Source of the DNA: CAVVMA01 sp963788205
GTDB taxonomy: Bacteria > Desulfobacterota > Binatia > Binatales > Binataceae
Direction of reading: 5' to 3'
Assembly (NCBI GenBank): GCA_963788205.1
Contig: CAWBGG010000009.1
Coordinates: 877,468 to 941,467, forward strand
Length of the DNA stretch: 64,000 bases
Below, piece by piece: positions 19,226 to 27,091 of the stretch. Position 1 is the first letter of the stretch; each line of letters begins with the position of its first letter. A program made the translations under genes and the position numbers. The notes beneath the pieces are model-generated. The model searched no databases, was not told the DNA's origin, and saw only the letters and a program-made list of their open reading frames with translations.

Positions 19226-20194
19226 TCACGTCGTAGATATTGCATCTGCATCCTGTCCGATCAGTTCCTTATATGTGAGCCGTCGCCCGAATGCGGTGCT
19301 TGCAGCTTCGACAAAGCGATCGCCGTCATTGCCTTTGCGTTCGTTATACCGGAACGCTTGCTCATCGAGGTAGCGGAACAAGTGGAATGGTTCGACGCTG
19401 ACATAGGTTCCCTTGAGACCGCGTTTGAGCAGGCTCCAGAAATTCTCGATGCCGTTGGTATGTACGTTTCCGCGAACGTACTCTTCGGCATGGTTCACGA
19501 ATTGGTGAACGTAATCCTTATCGAGGCCGGTATAGGACGACAGGTCGTCGGTAAACAGTTCCGCGCCACTTACGACGTTCGCGCGCACTTCCTCTTGCAG
19601 AGTGCCGCGCTTCCGGTTCGCGACGTGCTTCACGCGCACCTTGCCAGTCTCGCGATCCAACAGACCCATTACCAGTTCCTTTCCCGCTCCGCCCGTGCCG
19701 GTGATCTTCTCGGCTCTCCTGTCCTTGTGCATATTGCGCGCGAGTCCGCCGATCATAGTCTCATCGGCTTCGACCGGGCCAGTACCGCCCATCTTCTCAA
19801 AACTGCCGCGCTGCATCGCCTTGCGAATCCGGTGCAGCATGAACCACGCGGTCTGTTGAGTGACTTTCAGCGCCCGGTGTACTTCATAGGAACTGACGCC
19901 ATTCTTGCAATTGATGACGAGCCACATGGCGACAAGCCACTTATCGAGCGGGAGCGGGCTATCCTCAAAGATCGAGCCTACCTTGATCGAGAACTGACGC
20001 CGATCGTGCTGTTGGCTGCACTTCCACAATCGGCGGGTCGAAAGAAAGCTGACGCGCTTGCTCCCGCAGGTCGGGCAGCTGACGCCGTTCGGCCATCGCA
20101 GCGTAACCAAGAGATTCAGGCACCGATCGCGATCGGAAAAGAAACGGACAGCTTCAATCAGGCTGGTAGGCCACTTGGTTTGTTCCTGTTCCAT
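19226..20194 (-). CDS. IS1595-family (ISXO2-like) transposase
   Basis: This 322-residue protein has an N-terminal zinc ribbon (CPTCGSKRV and a later Cys in LWKCS), a helical region (about residues 75-130), and an ISXO2-like DDE/N catalytic core. Acidic residues are visible in VEADETMIGG and FTDDLSSY, followed by the conserved H..N..E segment (NGIENFWSLLKRG) near residue 255. The protein is complete and matches family length. It reads toward the small ORF and the DUF3800 gene. The element therefore probably remains mobile. Confidence 0.94.
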   Translation of the reverse strand: MEQEQTKWPTSLIEAVRFFSDRDRCLNLLVTLRWPNGVSCPTCGSKRVSFLSTRRLWKCSQQHDRRQFSIKVGSIFEDSPLPLDKWLVAMWLVINCKNGVSSYEVHRALKVTQQTAWFMLHRIRKAMQRGSFEKMGGTGPVEADETMIGGLARNMHKDRRAEKITGTGGAGKELVMGLLDRETGKVRVKHVANRKRGTLQEEVRANVVSGAELFTDDLSSYTGLDKDYVHQFVNHAEEYVRGNVHTNGIENFWSLLKRGLKGTYVSVEPFHLFRYLDEQAFRYNERKGNDGDRFVEAASTAFGRRLTYKELIGQDADAISTT

Positions 20195-20218
20195 GCCTCA
20201 AATATAGCAACGGAACGT

Positions 20219-20243
20219 GGGTGAGTCAACTAGGTTATTGCCC
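20219..20243. repeat. Right terminal inverted repeat of the IS1595 element
   Basis: A 25-bp sequence ending GGTTATTGCCC, the exact inverse of the left end. It is followed immediately by the second copy of TATGTA. Confidence 0.93.
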
Positions 20244-20249
20244 TATGTA

Positions 20250-22406
20250 GCCACCTCGGCCAACAGCGTCGTCGAATATGCTGCAGGCAGCAGCGGCAAC
20301 ATCGCGCCGGCGCTCGTAATCAACGGCGGCAACACGGGGCTGAACGCTCCACGCGGAATCGCGCTCGGGGCACAATCAGCGGCTCCGACGCCCACGATGG
20401 CGCCCACTCCAAACGCGACACCAACAGCAACTCCAACGGCGATACCGACTGCGACTCCAACTGCGATAGCAAGTGTAAGTCCAACCGCGATACCGACTGC
20501 AACTGCGACCGCGATATTGACTACCGGACCGACCCTGACCGCGGCTCAAACGCCGATTCCAACTCCGGTCCCGATCGTGTTCGGATGCGGCCCGCAGCCC
20601 AGCGCTGCAGCCGAGTCCGCCGAGTCCCTATGGATTCCGGCCAAGGCCGGCGCTAAGCCGCCGACGATCAAGGCGATCAGCTTCGGCAAGCAACCGCTGG
20701 GCTCCTCCAGCACTCCGGTGGTCAGGATGCTGACCAACAGCACCGGCAAGCCCTTGACCATCAGTAACATCACGGCGAGCGGCGACTTCACCGAAAACAA
20801 CGGCTGCGTCGAGCTCGCGGCAAACGCGAGCTGCTCGATCTCGATCGTATTCACGCCCAAACACAGCGGCGCGCGCAGCGGGAAACTGACCGTCACGACC
20901 AACGGGCCCAAGGTGAGCGCCGCGCTCTCCGGCACCGGCGTTGCACCCAAAGTCTCATCCTTGAGCCCCACTTCGCAGGTCGCCTTTGGGCAGCTCACGC
21001 TCAACGGTTCGGGCTTTGCGCCCAACGCGCCGGTGTTGGTCAGCTTTACCGAGAAGCCCAAGAAAGGCGCGAAAGTTCTGATTCCCGAGGCCGCAGCGGG
21101 GAACAACGGGGCGTCGATTATGGTAGTGGTGCCGCCGGTGATCGATCCGTCCAACGGCCAGCTCGAAGCGGGCAGCGCTACGCTCAGCGTGCAGGAGACG
21201 GCCGCCTCGGGAACGCTGAACTCGAAGTCGCCGCCATTAAAGATAAAAGTGCCCCCCACGAGCAGCACGCTGCCGCCGGAACAAATCGTACTTGCCTTCC
21301 TGCAGGGCGAGGTCGGTTTCGCCACCACGCTCGAGAGCGCCGTGATCAACACCCCGCTGAGTGGGCTTGCCGGGCCGCTGGGCGCCCTGGTCGGCGCCCT
21401 CAACGGGCTGATCTCCACGCTTGACCAGAGCACCACCGGAACTTCGCTAGCCACCGAGGGAGGGGTCGACGTCACCGTCGGCCAGGCCCAGTTGACGGCG
21501 GTCGAAAACCAGCTGCTCGCGATGCTGAACACGCTGGCCAGCGGGGGCGGGTCGGCATCAATCGTTAGAGGTATGCGCGCTGGTCCGGGAATGGAAGCGC
21601 AAGCGGCCTCCGGCGGATGCCTGCAAAGCCAGGCGCAACAAGCGCTGAACGACGACGACAACGCGGCGGCCTTCACCAACGACATCACGCAGTTGTTCGA
21701 TGCTTCGCTGTCCTCACCGGCATGCCAGCAGCCCGGCGCAGCGATAGCCACCGCGGGAATTGTCAACGGCGCTACCGGAGTCGCCCTGGGAATCATCGCG
21801 CAAGCCGGCACTGCTTCAGTGAATCCGCTGGTCCCCGGCGAAGCGGTGCTGTACGCCGACCTCGGCCCCGCGGGCCAGTTGATCAGCACCGGGCTGGTGC
21901 TTGCGCAAACTTCCGATCAGGCTAGCCAAGCGGTCGAGGATTCGGTAGAGACCTTCAATCTGGGATCTGCCGGCCAGGTCGGCAAAGTTATCGCGGCGAC
22001 CGCGGGAGCGTTGCAGACCCCGTATAATGCCACCGCCATGACCGCCGCTTCGTTTAATCAGGCCGTGCCGGCGTTCGACGGCGGATATTCCGGCAACTTC
22101 AGCGGGATGCAGTTCTTCAGCGGCGGGACCTCGTGCTCGATATCCGGCGCGATCGGCCTGAGCGTAGTGGGAATGACTGTCACGGCCTACGCCCCCGGAG
22201 CGGGCAGCGGCACGCTCAGCAACAACTCGGGAAGCTTCGCGATCGCCGGCGTCGGAGAAGCCGGGGTCTCGTGCTCGTTTGCGGGAACCTTTGCGACCGA
22301 CGCAAGCGGAGCAGCGATGGTGTCGGGCACTTGGTCGTGTACCGCGCCCGCCGCCTCCTCCGGCTTCACCTCCGCCAACGGAACGTGGTCCGCGTCGCGT
22401 CAGTAG
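20250..22406 (+). pseudogene. NHL-ASH-IPT propeller protein, 3' part
   Basis: This continues the gene cut at 18093: last NHL blade (SVVEYAAGSSGNIAP) and PRGIAL closure, then a Thr/Pro-rich linker of about 50 residues encoded by near-repeats of ACT/CCG triplets (20380-20575). An ASH-type domain follows (CSISIVFTPKHSGARSG), then an IPT/TIG domain (SSLSPTSQVAFGQLTLNGSGF), an Ala/Gly-rich helical region of unknown kind (about 250 residues), and a C-terminal beta module with paired cysteines (TSCSISG, VSCSFAG, GTWSC) ending in TSANGTWSASRQ. A related copy of that last module is found alone at 45.6 kb. The linker and modular layout suggest a cell-surface or secreted protein. Confidence 0.83.
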
Positions 22407-22463
22407 CGCACAGCCCGGCGCCCACGATCATTCCACTCTGTCGCACAGGTCGGAATTTCGGTA

Positions 22464-22601
22464 ATGTCAGTCGGTCTGACCCGCTTCGCCGTCGTCGCTG
22501 AAGCTGCCTACCGGACGAGCAACATGAAGTTCATGATGAACGGGACATTGACGATCGGCACGCGCGACGGAGCGACCATTGAGATGGAGGTGAGATCATG
22601 A
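22464..22601 (+). pseudogene. Glycogen phosphorylase remnant (PLP-lysine region)
   Basis: A 45-codon open stretch encodes EAAYRTSNMKFMMNG followed by TLTIGTRDGATIEM. It lines up with the pyridoxal-phosphate lysine region of glycogen/starch phosphorylase, EASGTGNMKFMLNGALTIG and TLDGANVEI. The rest of that ~800-residue enzyme is absent on either side. Substitutions in the EASGTG part of the motif argue that the fragment is no longer functional. Its TGA overlaps the transaldolase ATG (ATGA), and the fragment now carries the transaldolase ribosome-binding site. It implies that a phosphorylase gene once preceded tal-pgi in a glycogen/sugar-phosphate operon. Confidence 0.7.
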
Positions 22602-23674
22602 AAGCTACTCAAGTGCTCCACGATCTGGGGCAGAGCATCTGGCTCGACAACATCACGCGCGAGCTGCTCGACCGAGGCACGCTCAAGCGCTACATCGATG
22701 ATCTGTCGGTCACGGGCCTGACGTCCAATCCGACGATTTTCGATCACGCTATCACGCATAGCCAATCGTATGATTCCGAAATTCGCCGGCTCGTGGGTAC
22801 GGGCCTTTCCGGTGAAGCATTGTTTTTTGAGCTGGCGGTCCAAGACTTGACGCGCGCGGCCGATCTGTTCGCCTCAATCCATGAACTCACGGCCACCGTG
22901 GACGGTTGGGTATCGCTGGAGGTCTCGCCGCTGCTTGCCTACGACGCCAAGGCCACGGTGGCCGAGGCCAAAAGACTTCACAAAAAGGCCGGCCGGCGTA
23001 ACCTGTTCATCAAGATTCCCGGCACCAGGGAAGGAGCACCCGCCATCGAAGAGGCGATCTTCTCGGGCGTGTCGGTGAACGTGACTCTGCTCTTCACGCG
23101 CGATCATTATCTGGCTGCCGCCGAGGCTTATATGCGCGGCCTGGAGCGGCGTGTCGCCGCCGGTTTGAGCCCCGATGTCCGTTCAGTGGCATCGCTTTTC
23201 ATCAGCCGCTGGGACAAAGCCACGATGGACAAAGTACCCGACCGCGATCGTGACAAGCTGGGTGTCGCCATCGGCCAGCAGGCTTACGCGGCATACCGTG
23301 ATGTGCTCGAGTCGGATCGCTGGCAGCGGCTGGCTAATTGCGGTTCGCGCGCGCAACGGTTGCTCTTCGCCAGCACCGGCACCAAAGATCCCAAGGCCTC
23401 CGATGTCTTATATATAGGCGCCTTGGCCGCTCCCAACACCGTTAACACCATGCCCGAGGAAACCTTGCTCGCGTTCGGCGAGCACGGCCAGGTAAGTGGC
23501 GTCATTCCACGCGGCGGCGCGGATTGCGAGCAGGTGCTCGCGGAGTTCGGCAGGGTAGGAGTTGACGTTGCCAAACTCGGCGCCGATCTGCAGACGGAAG
23601 GAGCAAAATCTTTTGACGATTCCTGGCAGCACCTGTTGAACGCGATCGAGGCCAAGAGCAAGGCATTGAAGTAG
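22598..23674 (+). CDS. tal: Transaldolase
   Basis: This 358-residue enzyme transfers the dihydroxyacetone unit between sugar phosphates in the non-oxidative pentose phosphate pathway. The Schiff-base lysine is in NLFIKIPGT (near residue 140). The family signature GLTSNPTIFDHAI is near residue 40, and the conserved SLFISRWD and NTMPEETLLAF segments are present. Its length fits the longer bacterial transaldolase type that often accompanies or is fused to glucose-6-phosphate isomerase. The start is set by GGAGGTGA eight bases upstream. It is followed 23 bp later by pgi in the same operon. Confidence 0.95.
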   Translation: MKATQVLHDLGQSIWLDNITRELLDRGTLKRYIDDLSVTGLTSNPTIFDHAITHSQSYDSEIRRLVGTGLSGEALFFELAVQDLTRAADLFASIHELTATVDGWVSLEVSPLLAYDAKATVAEAKRLHKKAGRRNLFIKIPGTREGAPAIEEAIFSGVSVNVTLLFTRDHYLAAAEAYMRGLERRVAAGLSPDVRSVASLFISRWDKATMDKVPDRDRDKLGVAIGQQAYAAYRDVLESDRWQRLANCGSRAQRLLFASTGTKDPKASDVLYIGALAAPNTVNTMPEETLLAFGEHGQVSGVIPRGGADCEQVLAEFGRVGVDVAKLGADLQTEGAKSFDDSWQHLLNAIEAKSKALK

Positions 23675-23697
23675 TCGGTACCAGGAGGAACGGACCG

Positions 23698-25338
23698 ATG
23701 CTGGAAGGCAAGCCACTGATCGAGACTCCTGCGTGGGCTGCCCTGCAGGCGCACTACAAAGCAATTAAGGATATCCACCTGCGGCAGTTGTTCGCGGACG
23801 ATCCGGGCCGTGGAGAACGCTTTACCATCGAAGGCGCAGGCTTGTACCTGGACTACTCCAAAAACCGCATTACCGATGAAACTGTCCGGTTGCTCGTGCA
23901 ACTCGCTATCGAGCGCGGTGTCGCGGAGCGGCGCGCCGCGATGTTCCGTGGCGACAAAATCAATGTCACCGAAAAGCGAGCGGTGTTGCATGTAGCTTTG
24001 CGCGCCCCCAAAGGATCGTCGATCGTCGTGGACGGCGAGAACGTGGTGCCGCAGGTTCATGCCGTGCTGGACAAGATGGCGGATTTCTCCAGCCGCGTCC
24101 GCCGCGGCGAATGGAAGGGCCACACCGGTAAGGCGATACGCAACGTCGTCAATATCGGCATCGGCGGTTCCGACCTCGGACCCGTGATGGCGTACGAGGC
24201 GCTGAGACACTACAGCGATCGCTCGATCACGTTCCGCTTCGTTTCCAACGTCGATAGCACCGATTTCTTCGAGGCGACCCGCGACCTCGATCCGGCTGAA
24301 ACGCTCTTTATCATCTCTTCAAAGACCTTCACCACTTTGGAGACCATGACCAACGCGCACTCGGCCCGGCTGTGGTCGATCGCGGGGCTGGGCAACGATG
24401 AAAAATCGGTCGCCAAACATTTTGTCGCAGTCTCAACCAACGCAGCGGAAGTCGCGAAATTCGGCATCGATACGGCCAACATGTTCGGCTTCTGGGACTG
24501 GGTCGGCGGACGCTACTCCATGGATTCCGCGATCGGCCTCTCGACGATGCTGGCGATCGGCCCCGACAACTTCCGCGCCATGCTGGACGGTTTCCACCAG
24601 ATGGACGAGCACTTTCGCATCGCACCACTGGATCGCAACCTGCCGATCCTGATGGGGCTCTTGTCGGTCTGGTACAACGATTTTTTCGGCGCGCAGACAG
24701 TTGGTGTCTTTCCGTACGAGCAATACCTCAAGCGCTTTCCGGCCTATCTCCAGCAATTGACGATGGAGAGCAATGGCAAGCACGTCACGCTTAAGGGAAC
24801 CGCAGTAGATTACCAGACCGGACCCATCTACTGGGGCGAGCCCGGAACCAACGGGCAGCACTCCTTCTATCAAATGATCCATCAAGGGACGAAGCTCATA
24901 CCCGCCGATTTCATCGCGTTCTACCACTCGCTCAATCCCCTGGGCCGGCATCATGACATGCTGGTCGCGAACGTCTTCGCCCAAGCCGAGGCACTCGCGT
25001 TCGGCAAGACGCGCGAGCAAGTAAAGGCCGAGGGCTCGCCGGATTGGCTCGTTCCTCATCGGGTGTTCGAGGGTAATCGGCCATCCAACACCATTCTGAT
25101 CGATCGATTGACGCCGGCCGCCCTGGGCAAATTGGTTGCACTGTACGAGCACAGCGTCTTCACGCAGGGAGCCATCTGGAATATTGATTCCTTTGACCAA
25201 TGGGGCGTCGAGTTGGGCAAGGTCCTGGCCCAGCGCATCATCCCCGAACTCGAGAGCCAGGCTGAGCCCAAGCTCGAACACGATAGTTCGACGAATAACC
25301 TGATCCGCCGCTACCGCCGGCTAGTGTCGCGTTCCTGA
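23698..25338 (+). CDS. pgi: Glucose-6-phosphate isomerase
   Basis: This 546-residue cytoplasmic enzyme interconverts glucose 6-phosphate and fructose 6-phosphate. Family landmarks are in order: NIGIGGSDLGP (phosphate loop, near 150), SKTFTTLETM (near 208), GGRYSMDSAIGLS (near 270), the catalytic-region EQYLKRFPAYLQQLTMESNGK, and HQGTKLIPADFI with the catalytic His. The length is typical for the long bacterial form. AGGAGG 9-10 bases upstream fixes the ATG. Together with tal it links glycolysis and the pentose phosphate pathway and can supply hexose phosphates for UDP-glucose used by the glucan synthase downstream. Confidence 0.97.
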   Translation: MLEGKPLIETPAWAALQAHYKAIKDIHLRQLFADDPGRGERFTIEGAGLYLDYSKNRITDETVRLLVQLAIERGVAERRAAMFRGDKINVTEKRAVLHVALRAPKGSSIVVDGENVVPQVHAVLDKMADFSSRVRRGEWKGHTGKAIRNVVNIGIGGSDLGPVMAYEALRHYSDRSITFRFVSNVDSTDFFEATRDLDPAETLFIISSKTFTTLETMTNAHSARLWSIAGLGNDEKSVAKHFVAVSTNAAEVAKFGIDTANMFGFWDWVGGRYSMDSAIGLSTMLAIGPDNFRAMLDGFHQMDEHFRIAPLDRNLPILMGLLSVWYNDFFGAQTVGVFPYEQYLKRFPAYLQQLTMESNGKHVTLKGTAVDYQTGPIYWGEPGTNGQHSFYQMIHQGTKLIPADFIAFYHSLNPLGRHHDMLVANVFAQAEALAFGKTREQVKAEGSPDWLVPHRVFEGNRPSNTILIDRLTPAALGKLVALYEHSVFTQGAIWNIDSFDQWGVELGKVLAQRIIPELESQAEPKLEHDSSTNNLIRRYRRLVSRS

Positions 25339-25487
25339 AGTGTGAGGAAACGGTCTCGCTTCTCGCCATCGCGGATGAGAGTCGGTCGCGCTTTGGGCTC
25401 TTGCCCGTTCGACGATCGGTTGCGTTAGCCGTCGGTTCATCCATGTATGCTCCCTGTATGCAACTGGACCTCGGCCGACCGGCCGAC

Positions 25488-25516
25488 TTGACTAGGCGCG
25501 GGTAAACATCGATGCT
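25488..25516 (+). promoter_or_regulatory. Possible promoter of tRNA-Ser
   Basis: TTGACT at 25488-25493 and GATGCT at 25511-25516 are 17 bp apart. They place the transcription start near 25523, directly ahead of the tRNA 5' end. The -10 box is weak and the discriminator is GC-rich. Confidence 0.35.
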
Positions 25517-25523
25517 CACCGGT

Positions 25524-25615
<92 letters not shown>

Positions 25616-25803
25616 CGAGTCTGCGGCGAGCCGCTGATCTCTCCGTTGAAACGCAACCGCTCCGACTGCCTAAAATGGATTCTCAGGACAGCCATCCGGT
25701 CCACTCTGAGTATAGGAGCATCGCCGATCGCAACGCGCTGGTACGGCGCACACCGGCCGCTATCCCGGAAATCGTCCGGAACGGCTCGCGAGCCCGTTCA
25801 ACC

Positions 25804-26257
25804 CTATCCCAATTCGGAGAATCCCAGAGCGACAAGAGTGACCACGCGCATCGCGTCTTCGTGAAACACGCCTGCGAACCGCCGCCTCCGATGGCCCACT
25901 CCCTCAAGATCAGTCAGCAGCTCGATTTCGAATCCCCGTAAGGTCGCGCGGAACCGGACCTCACCAAAATCCACCCATTTTTGCCGTGATGCAGTACTGT
26001 GCTTTGTAGAATGACTCTTTGGCGCTGAAGAGGAGAGTCGCCCGACCGATGGCCAGTCGTGTGTCGCGTGCTGCTCTAAACCATTCGATTTCGTCCTCGG
26101 AGGCGATGAGCGGCCAGAGTTCGCGACCGGCGCTATAGCGGGACTCAGCGTCGATGCCCCAACCAGGCCAATGTTTCTGTTTGTCTGCCAGCGATCCGCG
26201 ACTCGCAAAACAAGTCACTCGCCGATTCCGTCGCCCTTCATTCGGCGCACAGCGCAC
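25804..26257 (-). pseudogene. 4'-phosphopantetheinyl transferase, Sfp/EntD type, broken
   Basis: Two minus-strand frames together encode the C-terminal two thirds of an Sfp/EntD-like enzyme. Frame one (from 26257) has the metal-binding GIDAES motif and FSAKESFYKAQY (the KExxYK signature). Frame two has WVDFGEVRF and continues to the stop at 25804. The switch lies at an A5 run (25978-25982 on the plus strand as T5); one fewer base would join the frames as ITAKWVDFGEV. The N-terminal ~70 residues are missing or too degraded to see, and a stop lies just upstream of 26257. Such enzymes activate carrier domains like the one at 51.2 kb. Real decay is favoured because two defects are present. Confidence 0.72.
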
Positions 26258-26595
26258 AGCCTCTTGTTAAGGGGAAAGCTCTTTGTTGGTCAACCACTCG
26301 CGAAAGCGAAAAGATCGGCCACACACTGCGCGCGCGTGATCGTGAAGATCGAGACAGATCGGACTACGCCACAGAGGCCGAAGGCTGCATAACAGCGCGA
26401 CGCCCATGTGATAGCAGCTCATCTGAAGGGAATTGGACTGCGCTGACGTGTCCCTTGCAAGCCCCGAGCTTTACTTCATGCCGCGCAAGGCATAGTATAT
26501 TTAAAACGCTCGGTTGCGGCCTCTCACCTAAGCCCGGAAATGGTTCCGGGTTTTCTGTTCGGAAGCTTCCCGGCCATTACATATGGAGGGCTCTA
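26258..26595 (+). promoter_or_regulatory. Long leader of the RRM gene with terminator-like hairpin
   Basis: This 338-bp gap contains no supported gene. A possible -10 region (TAGTATATTT) lies near 26493-26502. Downstream, CCCGGAA-ATGG-TTCCGGG at 26533-26550 forms a seven-bp hairpin followed by TTTTCTG, resembling an intrinsic terminator. A palindrome GGAAGCTTCC follows at 26561-26570. An attenuator or temperature-responsive leader is possible for a cold-shock-type RRM gene; it could also simply terminate upstream transcription. No pairing with the ribosome-binding site (GGAGGG at 26585) was established. Confidence 0.4.
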
Positions 26596-26904
26596 ATGCC
26601 CAGTAAGTTATACGTAGGCAATCTCGCTTATGCAGTCACGAGTGACGACCTTCAGGAACTCTTTTCGCAAGCGGGAAAGGTTGAGAGTGTCGCAGTCATC
26701 AGCGACAAGTTCTCCGGCCAATCCAAGGGCTTCGGCTTTGTAGAGATGGCTTCTGGCGGCGATGCTGCCAATGCCATCAAGACGTTCGATGGCACCGAAC
26801 TCAAGGGCCGGAACATTAAGGTGAATGAAGCCAAGCCGCGCGAATCGAGCTTCGCTGGCGGCAACCGCAACGGAGCCGGCGGTCGAGGTGGCGACCGCTG
26901 GTAG
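26596..26904 (+). CDS. RRM-domain RNA-binding protein
   Basis: This 102-residue protein consists of one RNA recognition motif (residues 1-80) and a Gly/Arg/Asn-rich tail (GGNRNGAGGRGGDRW). RNP2 is LYVGNL (residues 4-9) and RNP1 is KGFGFVEM (about 41-48), including the two aromatic residues that stack on RNA. Proteins of this design in cyanobacteria and Proteobacteria are often cold-induced and act as RNA chaperones. The ATG at 26596 follows GGAGGG; earlier in-frame starts would only add leader sequence. It is followed directly by a strong terminator, so it is a single-gene unit. Confidence 0.93.
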   Translation: MPSKLYVGNLAYAVTSDDLQELFSQAGKVESVAVISDKFSGQSKGFGFVEMASGGDAANAIKTFDGTELKGRNIKVNEAKPRESSFAGGNRNGAGGRGGDRW

Positions 26905-26911
26905 GAGAATA

Positions 26912-26944
26912 GGTGGGCTTCGGCCCGCCGTTTCTGTTTTTCTT
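26912..26944 (+). terminator. Intrinsic terminator of the RRM gene
   Basis: GGTGGGC-TTCG-GCCCGCC forms a stable stem with a tetraloop (one G-T pair) and is followed by the T-rich run GTTTCTGTTTTTCTT. Confidence 0.8.
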
Positions 26945-27091
26945 AGCAAGCGAAGCAGGTGCGATGAGACCCTGATTCAGTCGCATCACCGAGCCGGAAT
27001 TTAGTGCCCTGGCTTGGCCTCGGGAAAGCGCGAAATGATTCCAGCTCCCCAGCCCGGCCAAATTGTCTGACCTGCCGCGAACCCCGGCGGT

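Larger units (their letters stand above)
18094..20243. mobile_element. IS1595-family element with DUF3800 passenger, 2150 bp
   Basis: The element is bounded by perfect 25-bp inverted repeats beginning GGGCAATAACC. The sequence TATGTA is duplicated at 18088-18093 and 20244-20249. It holds an ISXO2-like transposase on the minus strand, a small minus-strand ORF after it, and a plus-strand DUF3800 gene unrelated to transposition. IS1595-family elements are known sometimes to carry passenger genes; their usual target duplication is 8 bp, so the 6-bp duplication seen here is unusual. Removing the element and one TATGTA copy restores the host frame exactly. Confidence 0.92.

Noticed and set aside
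19040..20224. Long plus-strand open frame opposite the IS1595 transposase
   Set aside because: It is antisense to a complete transposase with zinc ribbon and DDE/N motifs; its own product has no coherent domain.
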